Positions 9,373 through 17,601 of a stretch of 47,764 bases of DNA are shown here, in pieces. Location: NCBI GenBank assembly GCA_020201335.1, contig JAIVGZ010000034.1, positions 1 through 47,764 of the forward strand, given 5' to 3'. A program made the position numbers and the translations under genes. Numbering within the stretch: position 1 is the stretch's first letter; every line of letters begins with the position of its first letter. Source of the stretch: Natronospirales bacterium. Its GTDB lineage: Bacteria; Pseudomonadota; Gammaproteobacteria; Natronospirales; JAIVGZ01. The notes beneath the pieces are model-generated. The model saw only the letters and a list, made by a program, of their open reading frames with translations. It ran no database searches and was not told the origin of the DNA.

Positions 9373-9379
9373 TATAGTA
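9373..9379. promoter_or_regulatory. Overlapping divergent -10 elements of rnd (+) and mpl (-)
   Basis: TATAGT (9373-9378, plus) ends 6 nt before the rnd ATG, and TACTAT (9379-9374, minus) ends 9 nt before the mpl ATG. The two hexamers share five base pairs. Both -35 regions would lie inside the neighbouring coding sequence, so the two genes should compete for polymerase. Confidence 0.5.
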
Positions 9380-9384
9380 ACTTA

Positions 9385-10695
9385 ATGTACGAATACATCA
9401 TTGACGACGACGCGCTCGCGAAGTTCTGTGAGCGCATCGCCGAAGCGGACTGGGTTGCGTTCGACACCGAGTTCGTCCGCGAAAGCACCTATTGGCCAAA
9501 ACTCTGCCTGATTCAGCTCGCCGACCGTCACGGCCTCATCGCGTGCGTCGACCCGTTGTCCGGAGCAACGCTCGACCCGCTCCTCGACCTGGTTTGGCGG
9601 CCAGGGCCGACCAAGGTGTTTCACGCCGCGTCGCAGGACTTCGAGGTGCTGTACCGCCTGCGCGGGCCGATGACGGGGCCGTTCTTCGATACGCAAATTG
9701 CCGCAGCGCTGCTCGGGGATGACGACCAAATCGGGTACGCGGCGGCGGTTGAAGCGCACACCGGCATCCGCCTCGACAAGGCGCATACACGGACCGACTG
9801 GTCGCGCCGTCCTTTGCGCGACGGCGAGCTCGAGTACGCGGCCGACGACGTTCGTCACCTGCCCGCGCTGTACGATTTGTTGCACGCTGAACTGGTCGCG
9901 CGCGGCCGCCTTGAGTGGGCGCTGGCCGAATCGGCGGCGCTCGCCGACCCTGCGCGGTACCAGCCGGACCCGGCGGATGCGTGGAAGCGCGTAAAGGGGC
10001 AACGCGACATCGACGCAACCGGGTACGCGGCACTGCAGCAATTGGCGGCGTGGCGGGAGGAAGTTGCCGCAGTGAACGACCGGCCACGGCGCTGGATAGT
10101 CGGGGACGAACAACTCGTCGCGCTCGCGCGTTCGCGCCCGACCGACAGTGCCGGTGTCGCGGCAATCGACGGCATGCCCGCGGCGGTGGTTCGTAAACAC
10201 TCTGCGCGGCTGGTCGAGATCGTGCAGTCGGCAGCGGCGGCCGACGGTCCTGCATTGACGCCCGGCGGGCCGCTCGACCGCGCAGAGCGCGACCGCGTCG
10301 ACAGCATGATGAAGTGGCTCCGCAAGCGCGCGGCCGAATTGTCGATCGCCCCGTCAATGTTGGCGACGCGGCGCGACATTGAAGCGCTGGTCCGGGGCGA
10401 ACAACCGCGTCAATTGCTCGACGGCTGGCGCCGCGAGCTTGTTGCCTTGGGCTTGGCCTTCGGCTTCGGCTTGGCCTTTGCTTTCGGTTTGGCCTTCGCT
10501 TTTGCTTTCGGCTTCGCTGCAGCCTTCGCCGCCGGCTTCTCTTTCGGCTTCGCCTTCTTTGCCGCAGCCGCGACTGCCGCCTGTATCGCTTCGACCGCGC
10601 TGCTCGCCTTCGCCTTCTTCTTGCGCGCGGCCTCGATCACGCTGACGAGCCTGCGAAATATGGTCTGCATTTCTCCAAACCCGTCGACTTCGTGA
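9385..10695 (+). CDS. rnd: Ribonuclease D, 3' end running antisense into adk
   Basis: A 3'-5' exoribonuclease of the DEDDy family. The exonuclease motifs are clear: FDTEF (D27, E29), VFHAASQDFEVL and YAADDVRHL. HRDC-type helical segments follow (AWREEVAAVNDRPRRWIVGDEQL and a second copy). A normal RNase D would end shortly after LLDGWRRELV (about residue 352, near 10440). Here no stop follows, and the frame continues 84 more residues as an Ala/Phe/Leu/Gly-rich run. That run is the antisense of the adk Lys/Ala/Pro tail. The natural stop seems to have been lost; the true C-terminus is uncertain. It is divergent from mpl. Confidence 0.88.
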   Translation: MYEYIIDDDALAKFCERIAEADWVAFDTEFVRESTYWPKLCLIQLADRHGLIACVDPLSGATLDPLLDLVWRPGPTKVFHAASQDFEVLYRLRGPMTGPFFDTQIAAALLGDDDQIGYAAAVEAHTGIRLDKAHTRTDWSRRPLRDGELEYAADDVRHLPALYDLLHAELVARGRLEWALAESAALADPARYQPDPADAWKRVKGQRDIDATGYAALQQLAAWREEVAAVNDRPRRWIVGDEQLVALARSRPTDSAGVAAIDGMPAAVVRKHSARLVEIVQSAAAADGPALTPGGPLDRAERDRVDSMMKWLRKRAAELSIAPSMLATRRDIEALVRGEQPRQLLDGWRRELVALGLAFGFGLAFAFGLAFAFAFGFAAAFAAGFSFGFAFFAAAATAACIASTALLAFAFFLRAASITLTSLRNMVCISPNPSTS

Positions 10696-11270
10696 AGCTT
10701 GCCCTGCTCATCGTAATAGCCGATAAGCGGCCGCGTCTGCGTGTCGTAGACCCGCAAGCGGTTCGAGATGGTTTCCTCATTGTCGTCGGCACGGTGATGC
10801 AGTGAGCCCCCACACTTGTCGCACTGGCCGTCGAGCTTCGGCGGGTTCGTGAACATGTTGTACAGGGTGCCGCAGTTCGTGCAGGTCCGCCGTCCGACCA
10901 TCCGCTGCAGCAGGATGTCGAAATCGACGTCGATCAACAGCGCGAGGTCGAGTGGCTGACCCATGCCGAGCAGCATCTGGTCCAGCGCCTGTGCCTGCGC
11001 AATATTGCGCGGGAAGCCATCAAGCACGAAGCCCGAGCGGGCATCACGCTCGCGCAGCCGCTCCCGGATGATGCCGAGCACAATCTCGTCGGTGACGAGC
11101 TGACCGCTGTCCATGGCCGCCTTGGCCTGGAGGCCCAATGGCGTACCCGCCTGTAACGCGGCGCGCAGCAGGTCCCCGGTCGAGACCTGCGGAATCCCGT
11201 ATTTTTCAACCAACAGCTTGGCCTGGGTCCCTTTTCCTGAACCCGGCGCGCCCAAAAGCACGATTCTCAT
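10410..11270 (-). CDS. adk: Adenylate kinase with zinc-type LID and Lys/Ala/Pro-rich tail
   Basis: Catalyses ATP + AMP = 2 ADP. It has the P-loop LLGAPGSGKGTQA, the AMP-binding STGDLLRAAL, GFVLDGFPRN, and a LID carrying two CxxC pairs (CTNCGTLYNMF and QCDKCGG), the zinc-binding form better known from Gram-positive enzymes. The catalytic core ends near residue 216. About 70 further residues are almost only K, A and P (KPKAKAKAKPKAKAKPKPK), like bacterial histone-H1-like tails. The last ten residues (TSSRRQPSSN) are antisense to the conserved end of RNase D, so the natural tail end is doubtful. AAGGGG about 9 nt upstream supports the start at 11270. Confidence 0.93.
   Translation of the reverse strand: MRIVLLGAPGSGKGTQAKLLVEKYGIPQVSTGDLLRAALQAGTPLGLQAKAAMDSGQLVTDEIVLGIIRERLRERDARSGFVLDGFPRNIAQAQALDQMLLGMGQPLDLALLIDVDFDILLQRMVGRRTCTNCGTLYNMFTNPPKLDGQCDKCGGSLHHRADDNEETISNRLRVYDTQTRPLIGYYDEQGKLHEVDGFGEMQTIFRRLVSVIEAARKKKAKASSAVEAIQAAVAAAAKKAKPKEKPAAKAAAKPKAKAKAKPKAKAKPKPKAKPKATSSRRQPSSN
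10440..10622. repeat. Low-complexity KAP-coding tract in the adk tail
   Basis: A run of short imperfect repeats of the type GCTTTCGGCTTGGCC (plus strand) that encodes the Lys/Ala/Pro tail of Adk on the minus strand and an Ala/Phe/Gly/Leu run in the rnd frame. Such tracts are prone to slippage and to mis-assembly. Confidence 0.7.
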
Positions 11271-11396
11271 CGACGAAGCCCCTTTAAAGGTGTGTTATGG
11301 CGGGGGACAGCCAAGTTAACCGTACGCCCGTGAACCGTCAACGAAGACCTGCGCGGGGGGCAGATTTGGGCTATAGTGACGCCTCCCATAATACGC

Positions 11397-12674
11397 ATGG
11401 TAATCAATCACTTGAAGAAGAATGCCTTTTATGCGCAGTCTGGGGGCGTCACCGCAGTTATTAACGCATCTGCTGCAGGGGTCATCGATGCGTGCAGGCG
11501 GAACCGCAGCCGTATCGGCAGGCTCTATGCCGGCCGTGACGGCATTATCGGCGCGCTGACTGAGGACCTGATTGATACGGGGAAGGAGACTGCGGCCGCA
11601 GTCAAGGCGCTGCGCCACACGCCGTCCGGCGCGTTCGGCTCTTGCCGATACAAGCTGAAGGGTCTCGACGAAAACCGTGCCGAATACGAACGCCTGGTCG
11701 AGGTATTCCGCGCGCATGGCATTGGCTACTTTTTCTACAACGGCGGTGGCGACTCGGCCGACACCTGCCTAAAGGTCTCGCAACTGTCAGAGAGCCTCGG
11801 CTACCCGATTCAGGCAATCCACATCCCGAAGACGGTCGACAACGACCTGCCCGTCACCGACACCTGCCCCGGCTTCGGCTCGGTCGCCAAGTATGTCGCG
11901 GTGTCCATCCGCGAGGCCGGCTTCGACGTTGCATCAATGGCGAAGACCTCGACCAAGGTGTTCGTCCTCGAGGTGATGGGGCGGCACGCCGGGTGGATCG
12001 CGGCGGCAGGCGGGCTCGCAGCCGAGGCCGACGGCGAAGCGCCGCAAATCATCCTGTTTCCGGAAATCGTATTCGACGAAAAGAAATTCCTTGCGAGGGT
12101 CGACCGCACGGTGAAGAAGCACGGCTATTGCGCGATTGTCGTCTCTGAAGGCGTGCGCGATGCCGACGGGCGCTTCCTCGCCGACCAAGGCACGCGCGAC
12201 GCGTTCGGCCACGCGCAGCTAGGCGGTGTCGCGCCGGTCATCGCCGGCCTCGTAAAGCGAGAACTAGGCTACAAGTATCACTGGGCGGTCGCGGACTATT
12301 TGCAGCGTGCCGCGCGCCACATCGCGTCGAAGACAGATGTCGAACAAGCGTTCGCGGTCGGCAAGGCAGCAGTCGACTTCGCGCTGAAAGGCATGAATTC
12401 GGTGATGGTCACGATCGACCGCAAGTCCGACAAACCATACCGGTGGAAAGTCGGCCATGTGCCGCTCGCAAAGGTCGCGAACCACGAGAAGTTCATGCCG
12501 CGAAACTACATCACCCGGGACGGCTTCCACATTACCGACGCGTGCCGCACCTACCTGCAGCCGCTAATCCAGGGCGAGGACTACCCCCCGTACCGTAACG
12601 GGCTGCCGCAATATGTGCGGCTGAAGAACGTCGCGGTGGCGAAGAAACTGCCGGCATTCGCGCTGAAGCGCTGA
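11397..12674 (+). CDS. pfp: Pyrophosphate--fructose-6-phosphate 1-phosphotransferase
   Basis: A reversible PPi-dependent phosphofructokinase. The N-terminal NAFYAQSGGVTAVINASAAG, the nucleotide/PPi site YNGGGDSADT (Asp where ATP-PFKs have Gly), the catalytic HIPKTVDNDLPVTDTCPGFGS and VLEVMGRHAGWIAAA identify the PPi-using clade. At 425 residues it is complete. ATG 11397 is preferred to the upstream GTG 11376 because family members begin just before KNAFYAQSGG. A TATAGT hexamer (11372-11377) could serve as -10 and would leave a leader of about 13 nt without an SD. The functional partner within the window is the membrane pyrophosphatase. Confidence 0.93.
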   Translation: MVINHLKKNAFYAQSGGVTAVINASAAGVIDACRRNRSRIGRLYAGRDGIIGALTEDLIDTGKETAAAVKALRHTPSGAFGSCRYKLKGLDENRAEYERLVEVFRAHGIGYFFYNGGGDSADTCLKVSQLSESLGYPIQAIHIPKTVDNDLPVTDTCPGFGSVAKYVAVSIREAGFDVASMAKTSTKVFVLEVMGRHAGWIAAAGGLAAEADGEAPQIILFPEIVFDEKKFLARVDRTVKKHGYCAIVVSEGVRDADGRFLADQGTRDAFGHAQLGGVAPVIAGLVKRELGYKYHWAVADYLQRAARHIASKTDVEQAFAVGKAAVDFALKGMNSVMVTIDRKSDKPYRWKVGHVPLAKVANHEKFMPRNYITRDGFHITDACRTYLQPLIQGEDYPPYRNGLPQYVRLKNVAVAKKLPAFALKR

Positions 12675-12751
12675 ACCGGGAGTCTTGCGGGTTTCCGGCC
12701 TACGAAGGTACTCTTATGCCCCACAGTAATCGGCGCCTTGGGGGCACCCTT

Positions 12752-13813
12752 ATGACTCTTAGAACCGCGCTTGCGGGCAGCCTGTTGGCCGTTGCCGCGT
12801 TTTTGTTACCTGTGCAGGCGGCCGCCAACGGCTGCATCGTGGTGCGAGCGCCGTCGCCGCATGTCATTGGCCTCGACAGCATGCATGACGGCCACCCGGG
12901 CCGCTTCGAATACACCGCCGGGTACCGCTACCTGTTCTCCAACCGTCATTTCCGCGGCACCCATGAGGAACCGGAGCGCCAGGCCAACAGCACGGACGTG
13001 CGCAACTCCGTGCATACCGTTGACCACACGGTCACCTGGTACAAGAGCGATCTTTGGCGCTTCAGCGCCTCGCTGCCTCAACAGTTCGCGAGACGCTCGT
13101 CGTTATACGAACACGACCGCGTCAACCGCCACACCATGGAGTCGAATGGAATCGGCGACCTGCGTGTCGTAGCGTACCGCGAGTTTTTCCCGGACAACCT
13201 CATGACGCACGGCCTGAGCATCGGGCTGGGATTCAAGGTGCCGACCGGCAGCGATGACATCACTGACATCGCGTTCACAACGACGGGGCCCGAACGGCGG
13301 ACCGTTGACCAGTCAATCCAACCGGGTGACGGCGGCGTAGGGCTGATCGCCGAAATCATTTACTACCGCTCGCTTTCGGAAAACGAGGATACCTACGCGT
13401 TTTTCACCGGCTCGTACCTGATCAATCCGAAAGACACAAACGGGGTTCAGACCTTCCGCAGCCGCGCGAGTGAAGCGATTATGTCTGTGCCCGACACCTA
13501 TGTGGTGCGGACTGGCGTCACGCGGCTCCTCTCGCGGCGCCTCGGCATGACCGGCGACCTCGCGATCCGCGCCGAAGGGGTGCCTGCGGAAGACCTGATC
13601 GGCGACAGCAACGGCTTCCGCCGCCCGGGCTATGCGGTCTACATCGAGCCGGGGCTGAACCTCCAAAAAGGTGCGCACCGCCTGAGCCTGAACGTACCGG
13701 TAACAATCCATCGTAACCGCGTGCGCAGCGTGACGGATCGGCTCGACGACAGGCACGGTGACGCCGCATTCGCAGATTCTCTGTTCCTGATGACATACAG
13801 CGCACGCTGGTGA
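12752..13813 (+). CDS. Probable outer-membrane beta-barrel protein
   Basis: A 353-residue protein with a clear signal peptide (LAGSLLAVAAFLLPVQAAANG) and alternating amphipathic strands ending in an aromatic C-terminus (FLMTYSARW), the outer-membrane beta-barrel signature. Motifs such as GRFEYTAGYRYLFSNRHFRGTHE and GLSIGLGFKVPTGSDD resemble uncharacterised transporter-like barrels; I do not recognise a named family. ATG 12752 is preferred over the ATG at 12716 because GGGGG lies about 8 nt upstream and the signal peptide then has normal length. Its stop overlaps the start of the next thioredoxin-like gene, so the two form a pair. Confidence 0.8.
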   Translation: MTLRTALAGSLLAVAAFLLPVQAAANGCIVVRAPSPHVIGLDSMHDGHPGRFEYTAGYRYLFSNRHFRGTHEEPERQANSTDVRNSVHTVDHTVTWYKSDLWRFSASLPQQFARRSSLYEHDRVNRHTMESNGIGDLRVVAYREFFPDNLMTHGLSIGLGFKVPTGSDDITDIAFTTTGPERRTVDQSIQPGDGGVGLIAEIIYYRSLSENEDTYAFFTGSYLINPKDTNGVQTFRSRASEAIMSVPDTYVVRTGVTRLLSRRLGMTGDLAIRAEGVPAEDLIGDSNGFRRPGYAVYIEPGLNLQKGAHRLSLNVPVTIHRNRVRSVTDRLDDRHGDAAFADSLFLMTYSARW

Positions 13814-14373
13814 GTAAAGCCGGCTGGCGGGACCGGCTCACCGCCGCTGCATTGGCGGCGGCGTTCGCGCTCGGCGCGCCGGGTGCGATCGCGCAGCCCG
13901 CGCCCGGTGACGCGGCGCCGCGTTGGACGTTGCCGGACCTGGACGGCCAACCTGTGAACTTTCCCGATGTCAGCGCCGGGCGGCCTGTAATCCTCATGTT
14001 CTGGGGCACATGGTGCCCCTATTGCAAGGCGCTCATGCCACGTCTCGCAGCGCTCAAGCATGAGTTCGCAGATGCGCGCCTGGAAGTCTACATGGTGGAT
14101 TTCGCGGAGCGCGGAGACCCTACGCCCGCCATACGCGAGATGGACCTGCCGGTCGTGTTCGTGTCCCGAGGCGCGCGCGTCGCACGCCAGTACCGCGTCA
14201 ACATAGTGCCGGCACTGTTCATCGTCGAGGACGGCCGTATCGTGTACGCACTCGACTACCCGCCGGACGACCACCCGTCGCAACAGGTAGCCGGCGGCGC
14301 ACGCCAAGCGGCATTGCTTGCGCCATGGTGGGAAGAACGAATCAGGTCCGTGCTGATCGAGCGTCAGCAGTAG
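13810..14373 (+). CDS. TlpA-like periplasmic thioredoxin
   Basis: A 187-residue secreted redoxin. It has an N-terminal signal (LTAAALAAAFALGAPGAIA), then the TlpA/AhpC-TSA fold with active site FWGTWCPYCKALMPRL and the cis-Pro loop NIVPALFIVEDGRIVY. The start GTG 13810 overlaps the barrel gene stop as GTGA, implying coupled translation. An outer-membrane barrel paired with a thiol oxidoreductase suggests redox handling of an envelope substrate, but this is inference. It lies 1 bp from the convergent GNAT-like gene. Confidence 0.88.
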   Translation: MSKAGWRDRLTAAALAAAFALGAPGAIAQPAPGDAAPRWTLPDLDGQPVNFPDVSAGRPVILMFWGTWCPYCKALMPRLAALKHEFADARLEVYMVDFAERGDPTPAIREMDLPVVFVSRGARVARQYRVNIVPALFIVEDGRIVYALDYPPDDHPSQQVAGGARQAALLAPWWEERIRSVLIERQQ

Positions 14374-14374
14374 C

Positions 14375-15061
14375 CTAGGTTACGCAGGCTACGGGCTCAG
14401 GCTCCGCGTGCCGCACGGACACATCCGGACGACCTCGTCTGCCGATGCGCACGATGCGGAGCGAATCGCGCCGCCCCATCACTGCGTATTTGACCACATC
14501 GTTATAACCCATGCGGTGGACCGATTTCAGCGACGCGCTGTTGGTCCGTTCGACGAACGAAACGAGCCCGCAGAAACCTTCGTCCACCACGGCAGCGAGC
14601 GCCCGCGTCATGCCGATAGCGTGCAGGCGCAGTCCCCGGTGCTCCGTACGGGTGAAGCCCTTGTACATGTACACATAGAGTGGGTCGAAAACGAGAATCA
14701 AACCGTCGTCGATCGCGGTTGGCCTGTTCGAGTACCAGCCGTAGCTGGCCAGCGTGTCGCCTGCGGTAATCACGTAGCATCGGTCGCCGCGTGCGAGCGC
14801 CTCACGGACGAACGCCTCGCTCATGCCGAGTTCCGGGTGACGGGCGGCCTGCTCTATTAACCAATCGCGTTCAGCGAAGCTTCCTGTGTAGCCACCGCTC
14901 AGGCCCAAGTAATTTGTGTCCAGTCGGTCGGCGGTAATCGCCACCACCTGCAGGACCTTAAGCGCCGCGACTCGGCCCACAACCGACAGCCCAATGAACA
15001 ACGCGGCTTCGCCGGGACCGGCCCGGTGGGTGAGTTCAGTTAGGGTGCGCAATCTGGACAT
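14375..15061 (-). CDS. GNAT-fold acyltransferase-like protein
   Basis: A 228-residue protein. The C-terminal half has GNAT features: GDTLASYGWYSNRP, a central strand LILVFDPLYVYMYKGFTRTEHRGLRLHAIGM (acetyl-CoA loop position) and SFVERTNSASLKSVHRMGYNDV. The N-terminal 70 residues have no clear match. Similar proteins occur with polysaccharide or lipid loci; the substrate is unknown. It is last in a leftward operon 18 bp after the DUF885 gene, and its start has a GGAGG site about 9 nt upstream. Confidence 0.72.
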   Translation of the reverse strand: MSRLRTLTELTHRAGPGEAALFIGLSVVGRVAALKVLQVVAITADRLDTNYLGLSGGYTGSFAERDWLIEQAARHPELGMSEAFVREALARGDRCYVITAGDTLASYGWYSNRPTAIDDGLILVFDPLYVYMYKGFTRTEHRGLRLHAIGMTRALAAVVDEGFCGLVSFVERTNSASLKSVHRMGYNDVVKYAVMGRRDSLRIVRIGRRGRPDVSVRHAEPEPVACVT

Positions 15062-15079
15062 TTCTGTATGCCTCCGCGC

Positions 15080-16342
15080 TCACAGGCGCGGCGAGCCCAG
15101 CAGTTCAGCAAAGCGTTGCCAACGCTGGGGGGCAGAGTCCGCGCCGCACTCAATATAGCGGCGAACCATGTCGCGCCCGAGGTTGTAGTTGATTACATAG
15201 CCGCGGTACTTATCGAAGAAGTCGACCCTCTGCGCCGCCCGCTCAGGCGAAACCAGCGTGTAGCGCACCAGCCATTCGACCGCGTCCGCCCGCGAAAATG
15301 AGCCATCGAGGTAACGGCGTGCAGCCGCATTGCCCGCGTCATCCAGGCGCTTGAGCGCCTCTCGCAACGCGCGATATCGGACGGCTTCGGCGGTATCGAG
15401 ACCAGCAAGCGGCATCAGCACTTGTTCCTCGAATGCGTAGTACTCGCCATCCGGAAAAGCAATGTCGATGCCGTAGTTCGCGCTGCCCTCCGCCACCAGG
15501 GATTGCGGGCTGAAGAGCGCGTACAGCGTGAACTCGACCCAGCCGTTACCTTGCGCGAGCTCACTTTCAAGTAGCACGTTATACGCATGGTGCCCCGGGT
15601 AGCCTTCGTGGCAGCCGAGGTCTATCGCGCGACCGATGAATATCGGGAGGTCGGTGTTGATCTGTATCAGGCTGTACGCGTCACCGTGGTACCAGTTGTA
15701 GCCGCTCCACGGTTTGTCGGTCACGAATTCGATCGTAAAGCGCTCGTGTTCCGGCAGCTCGATGCGTGCGAGCGTGCGCGTGCGGCACTCGGCAATCGCG
15801 CGCCCGAACACTGTGGCTAGCCGCTCAGGCGGTATGACGAAGCGACGGTGCATCGCTTCGACGCGTTCGGCGATTGGGCCCGGCCCGGGCACCAGCGCTT
15901 CGATTTCCGCGAGTGCCCGCTCGTACCGCTCGATATCCGGCTGCGGCGCGACCGCGTCGTACAACCGCGCGGTCTCCTCGTCGAACGGGAGCGCCTCACC
16001 AAGCACCATACCGAGCCGGGTCACCATCGCACCGAGTTGGCGGTCCAGGTAGCGTCGGCGCAATTGATCGAGCGGCTCGTCGGACACCGGTAAGGTACCG
16101 AGGTAGACACGCAACGCACGCGCCGCTTCGCGCAATTCCGCCGGGCCGCGCGTGTCCGCGTCCGCGCGCGCCTTTAAATCGTCCGGTCCGTACCACGCGT
16201 CGACGAAGTCCGGGTCATGCCGGCCTGCTGCCAGCGCGAGCACAACATAATCGTGTGCGACTGCGTCAATGCCGCTCGGTAAATCGGTCGGACGGCACGC
16301 GGAGGCGAGCGCCACCAGCAACACCACAACAAGGACGCGCAT
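15080..16342 (-). CDS. DUF885 family lipoprotein, putative metallopeptidase
   Basis: A 420-residue lipoprotein. The lipobox LASAC at the end of MRVLVVVLLVALASAC supports ATG 16342 rather than the upstream ATG at 16381. DUF885 proteins are helical, zinc-peptidase-like; the motif LGCHEGYPGHHAYN and the downstream LVAEGSANYGIDIAFP provide the probable metal-binding and catalytic residues. It starts 1 nt after the Omp85-gene stop and follows an M49 peptidase, suggesting joint work on peptides in the periplasm. Confidence 0.88.
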   Translation of the reverse strand: MRVLVVVLLVALASACRPTDLPSGIDAVAHDYVVLALAAGRHDPDFVDAWYGPDDLKARADADTRGPAELREAARALRVYLGTLPVSDEPLDQLRRRYLDRQLGAMVTRLGMVLGEALPFDEETARLYDAVAPQPDIERYERALAEIEALVPGPGPIAERVEAMHRRFVIPPERLATVFGRAIAECRTRTLARIELPEHERFTIEFVTDKPWSGYNWYHGDAYSLIQINTDLPIFIGRAIDLGCHEGYPGHHAYNVLLESELAQGNGWVEFTLYALFSPQSLVAEGSANYGIDIAFPDGEYYAFEEQVLMPLAGLDTAEAVRYRALREALKRLDDAGNAAARRYLDGSFSRADAVEWLVRYTLVSPERAAQRVDFFDKYRGYVINYNLGRDMVRRYIECGADSAPQRWQRFAELLGSPRL

Positions 16343-16343
16343 G

Positions 16344-17597
16344 TCAGCCCCCACCGGCGAAGAATTGCAGGCCGTCGCCACCTCGCAACGGGTAGGCGAT
16401 TCCGAACTCGAGCTCCAGTCGCATGAAGTAGGTCACGCGGATTCTTACGCCCGCGCCGATGCTCGCATACGGGCCACCACTCTGGACCCCGGTAATCGCG
16501 CCGCCGGTCCAGCCGCCCTCCCCGACGATGAGCAACCGCAGCCAGTCGCGTCCAAAGATTGGGCGCAGGTACTCGGCTGCCGCGTAGCCGTAGCGTTCGC
16601 CCTCGATGAAATCCAATTCATAGCCGCGCAGCATGCTCGAACCGCCGAGTGAGTACTCGCTGACGCGTCGTGGGACTCCGCTGTACAGGCCGGCTGCGCT
16701 AATCAGGTTCAGCGTATGGTGCGGGCGGGCCAGCGGGATGCGTTCGACGAAGCGCGCATCCACCTTCCGGTAGCTGTAACTTGAAAGGAAGCCTTGATGC
16801 GCCAGCTCAATCCGGCTGGACAACATACGACCGCTTTCGCTGTACACGTGGTACCGGACATTCGCGAAGTCTGCGCCGAGCACGAGCGCAGTCGCATGAC
16901 CGTCCGACTGCGGCGCCAATGCCCCTTCCGCGTGTTGGCTATCCCAACGGAGCCCACTCTTAAGGATCCAGCCGCTGCGGGGGCGGCTATCGCGCAGGTC
17001 GTGCGACAGCAGGAACTCGGCGCGCCGGATGGTCTCGTCGAATACGCCACCCGGCACCGGGGCCAAACGGTCGATATACTCGACCTCCGCATGCCAGCCA
17101 TGATTGCCCCATACATACGGCGCGGTGTAACGGATGCGCGCGCTGTCTTCTTCTTCGCGCAGCCTGTCGTCCGGGTAGGTCCCAGTCAAAATACGCGCGT
17201 CAAAGGTATGGTTCGCCCCCCACAGGTTGTCCCAGCGGACGTGCAGGCCGTAACTAAAGTCGCCGTCGGAGCTGCTATCGATACGCGGAATGGCAAGCAG
17301 GAAGCGCTTCTCGCGCGCCTCGACCACAAGTGCGACACCGTCCGTTGCAGGCACCTGCCGGATCCTCACGGACCGGTACAATTCGAGGTCGAGAATCGCC
17401 TGCCGGCTGCGCTCAATCAGCACCGGGTCCGCTGGGTCGCCTACGCCAAGCGCCATCTCGCGCAGAAATACCGCGGGCTGCGTGACTAGGTTATCGGCGA
17501 ACCGGATTTCGACAACCCGCGGGTAGCCGCCATCGGCCGGCGCGACAGGAGCGAATGCGCACAAAAGTGCGGCGGCGACTAGTCTGGATGCAGTCAT
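16344..17597 (-). CDS. Omp85-superfamily outer-membrane protein with one POTRA domain
   Basis: A 417-residue protein: signal peptide (VAAALLCAFAPVAPA), a single POTRA-like domain (about residues 25-100: PRVVEIRFADNLVTQ ... LDLELYRSVRI ... GVALVVEAREK), then a barrel with the conserved Omp85 end (YSLGGSSMLRGYE, AAEYLRPIFG, GAGVRIRVTYFMRLELEFGIAYPL). It is much shorter than BamA or TamA. The start at 17597 is 4 nt after the M49 gene stop. It could translocate or insert a protein encoded nearby; the cargo is unknown. Confidence 0.85.
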   Translation of the reverse strand: MTASRLVAAALLCAFAPVAPADGGYPRVVEIRFADNLVTQPAVFLREMALGVGDPADPVLIERSRQAILDLELYRSVRIRQVPATDGVALVVEAREKRFLLAIPRIDSSSDGDFSYGLHVRWDNLWGANHTFDARILTGTYPDDRLREEEDSARIRYTAPYVWGNHGWHAEVEYIDRLAPVPGGVFDETIRRAEFLLSHDLRDSRPRSGWILKSGLRWDSQHAEGALAPQSDGHATALVLGADFANVRYHVYSESGRMLSSRIELAHQGFLSSYSYRKVDARFVERIPLARPHHTLNLISAAGLYSGVPRRVSEYSLGGSSMLRGYELDFIEGERYGYAAAEYLRPIFGRDWLRLLIVGEGGWTGGAITGVQSGGPYASIGAGVRIRVTYFMRLELEFGIAYPLRGGDGLQFFAGGG

Positions 17598-17601
17598 GGT
17601 G

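Noticed and set aside
10441-10695. Ala/Phe/Leu/Gly-rich end of the rnd frame as a membrane domain
   Set aside because: It is the reverse complement of the adk KAP tail; the hydrophobic look follows from complementing Lys/Ala/Pro codons.
12716-12751. ATG 12716 as start of the barrel gene
   Set aside because: It gives an atypical N-terminus ahead of the signal peptide; a TACTCT hexamer ends 1 nt before it, and ATG 12752 has a better SD.
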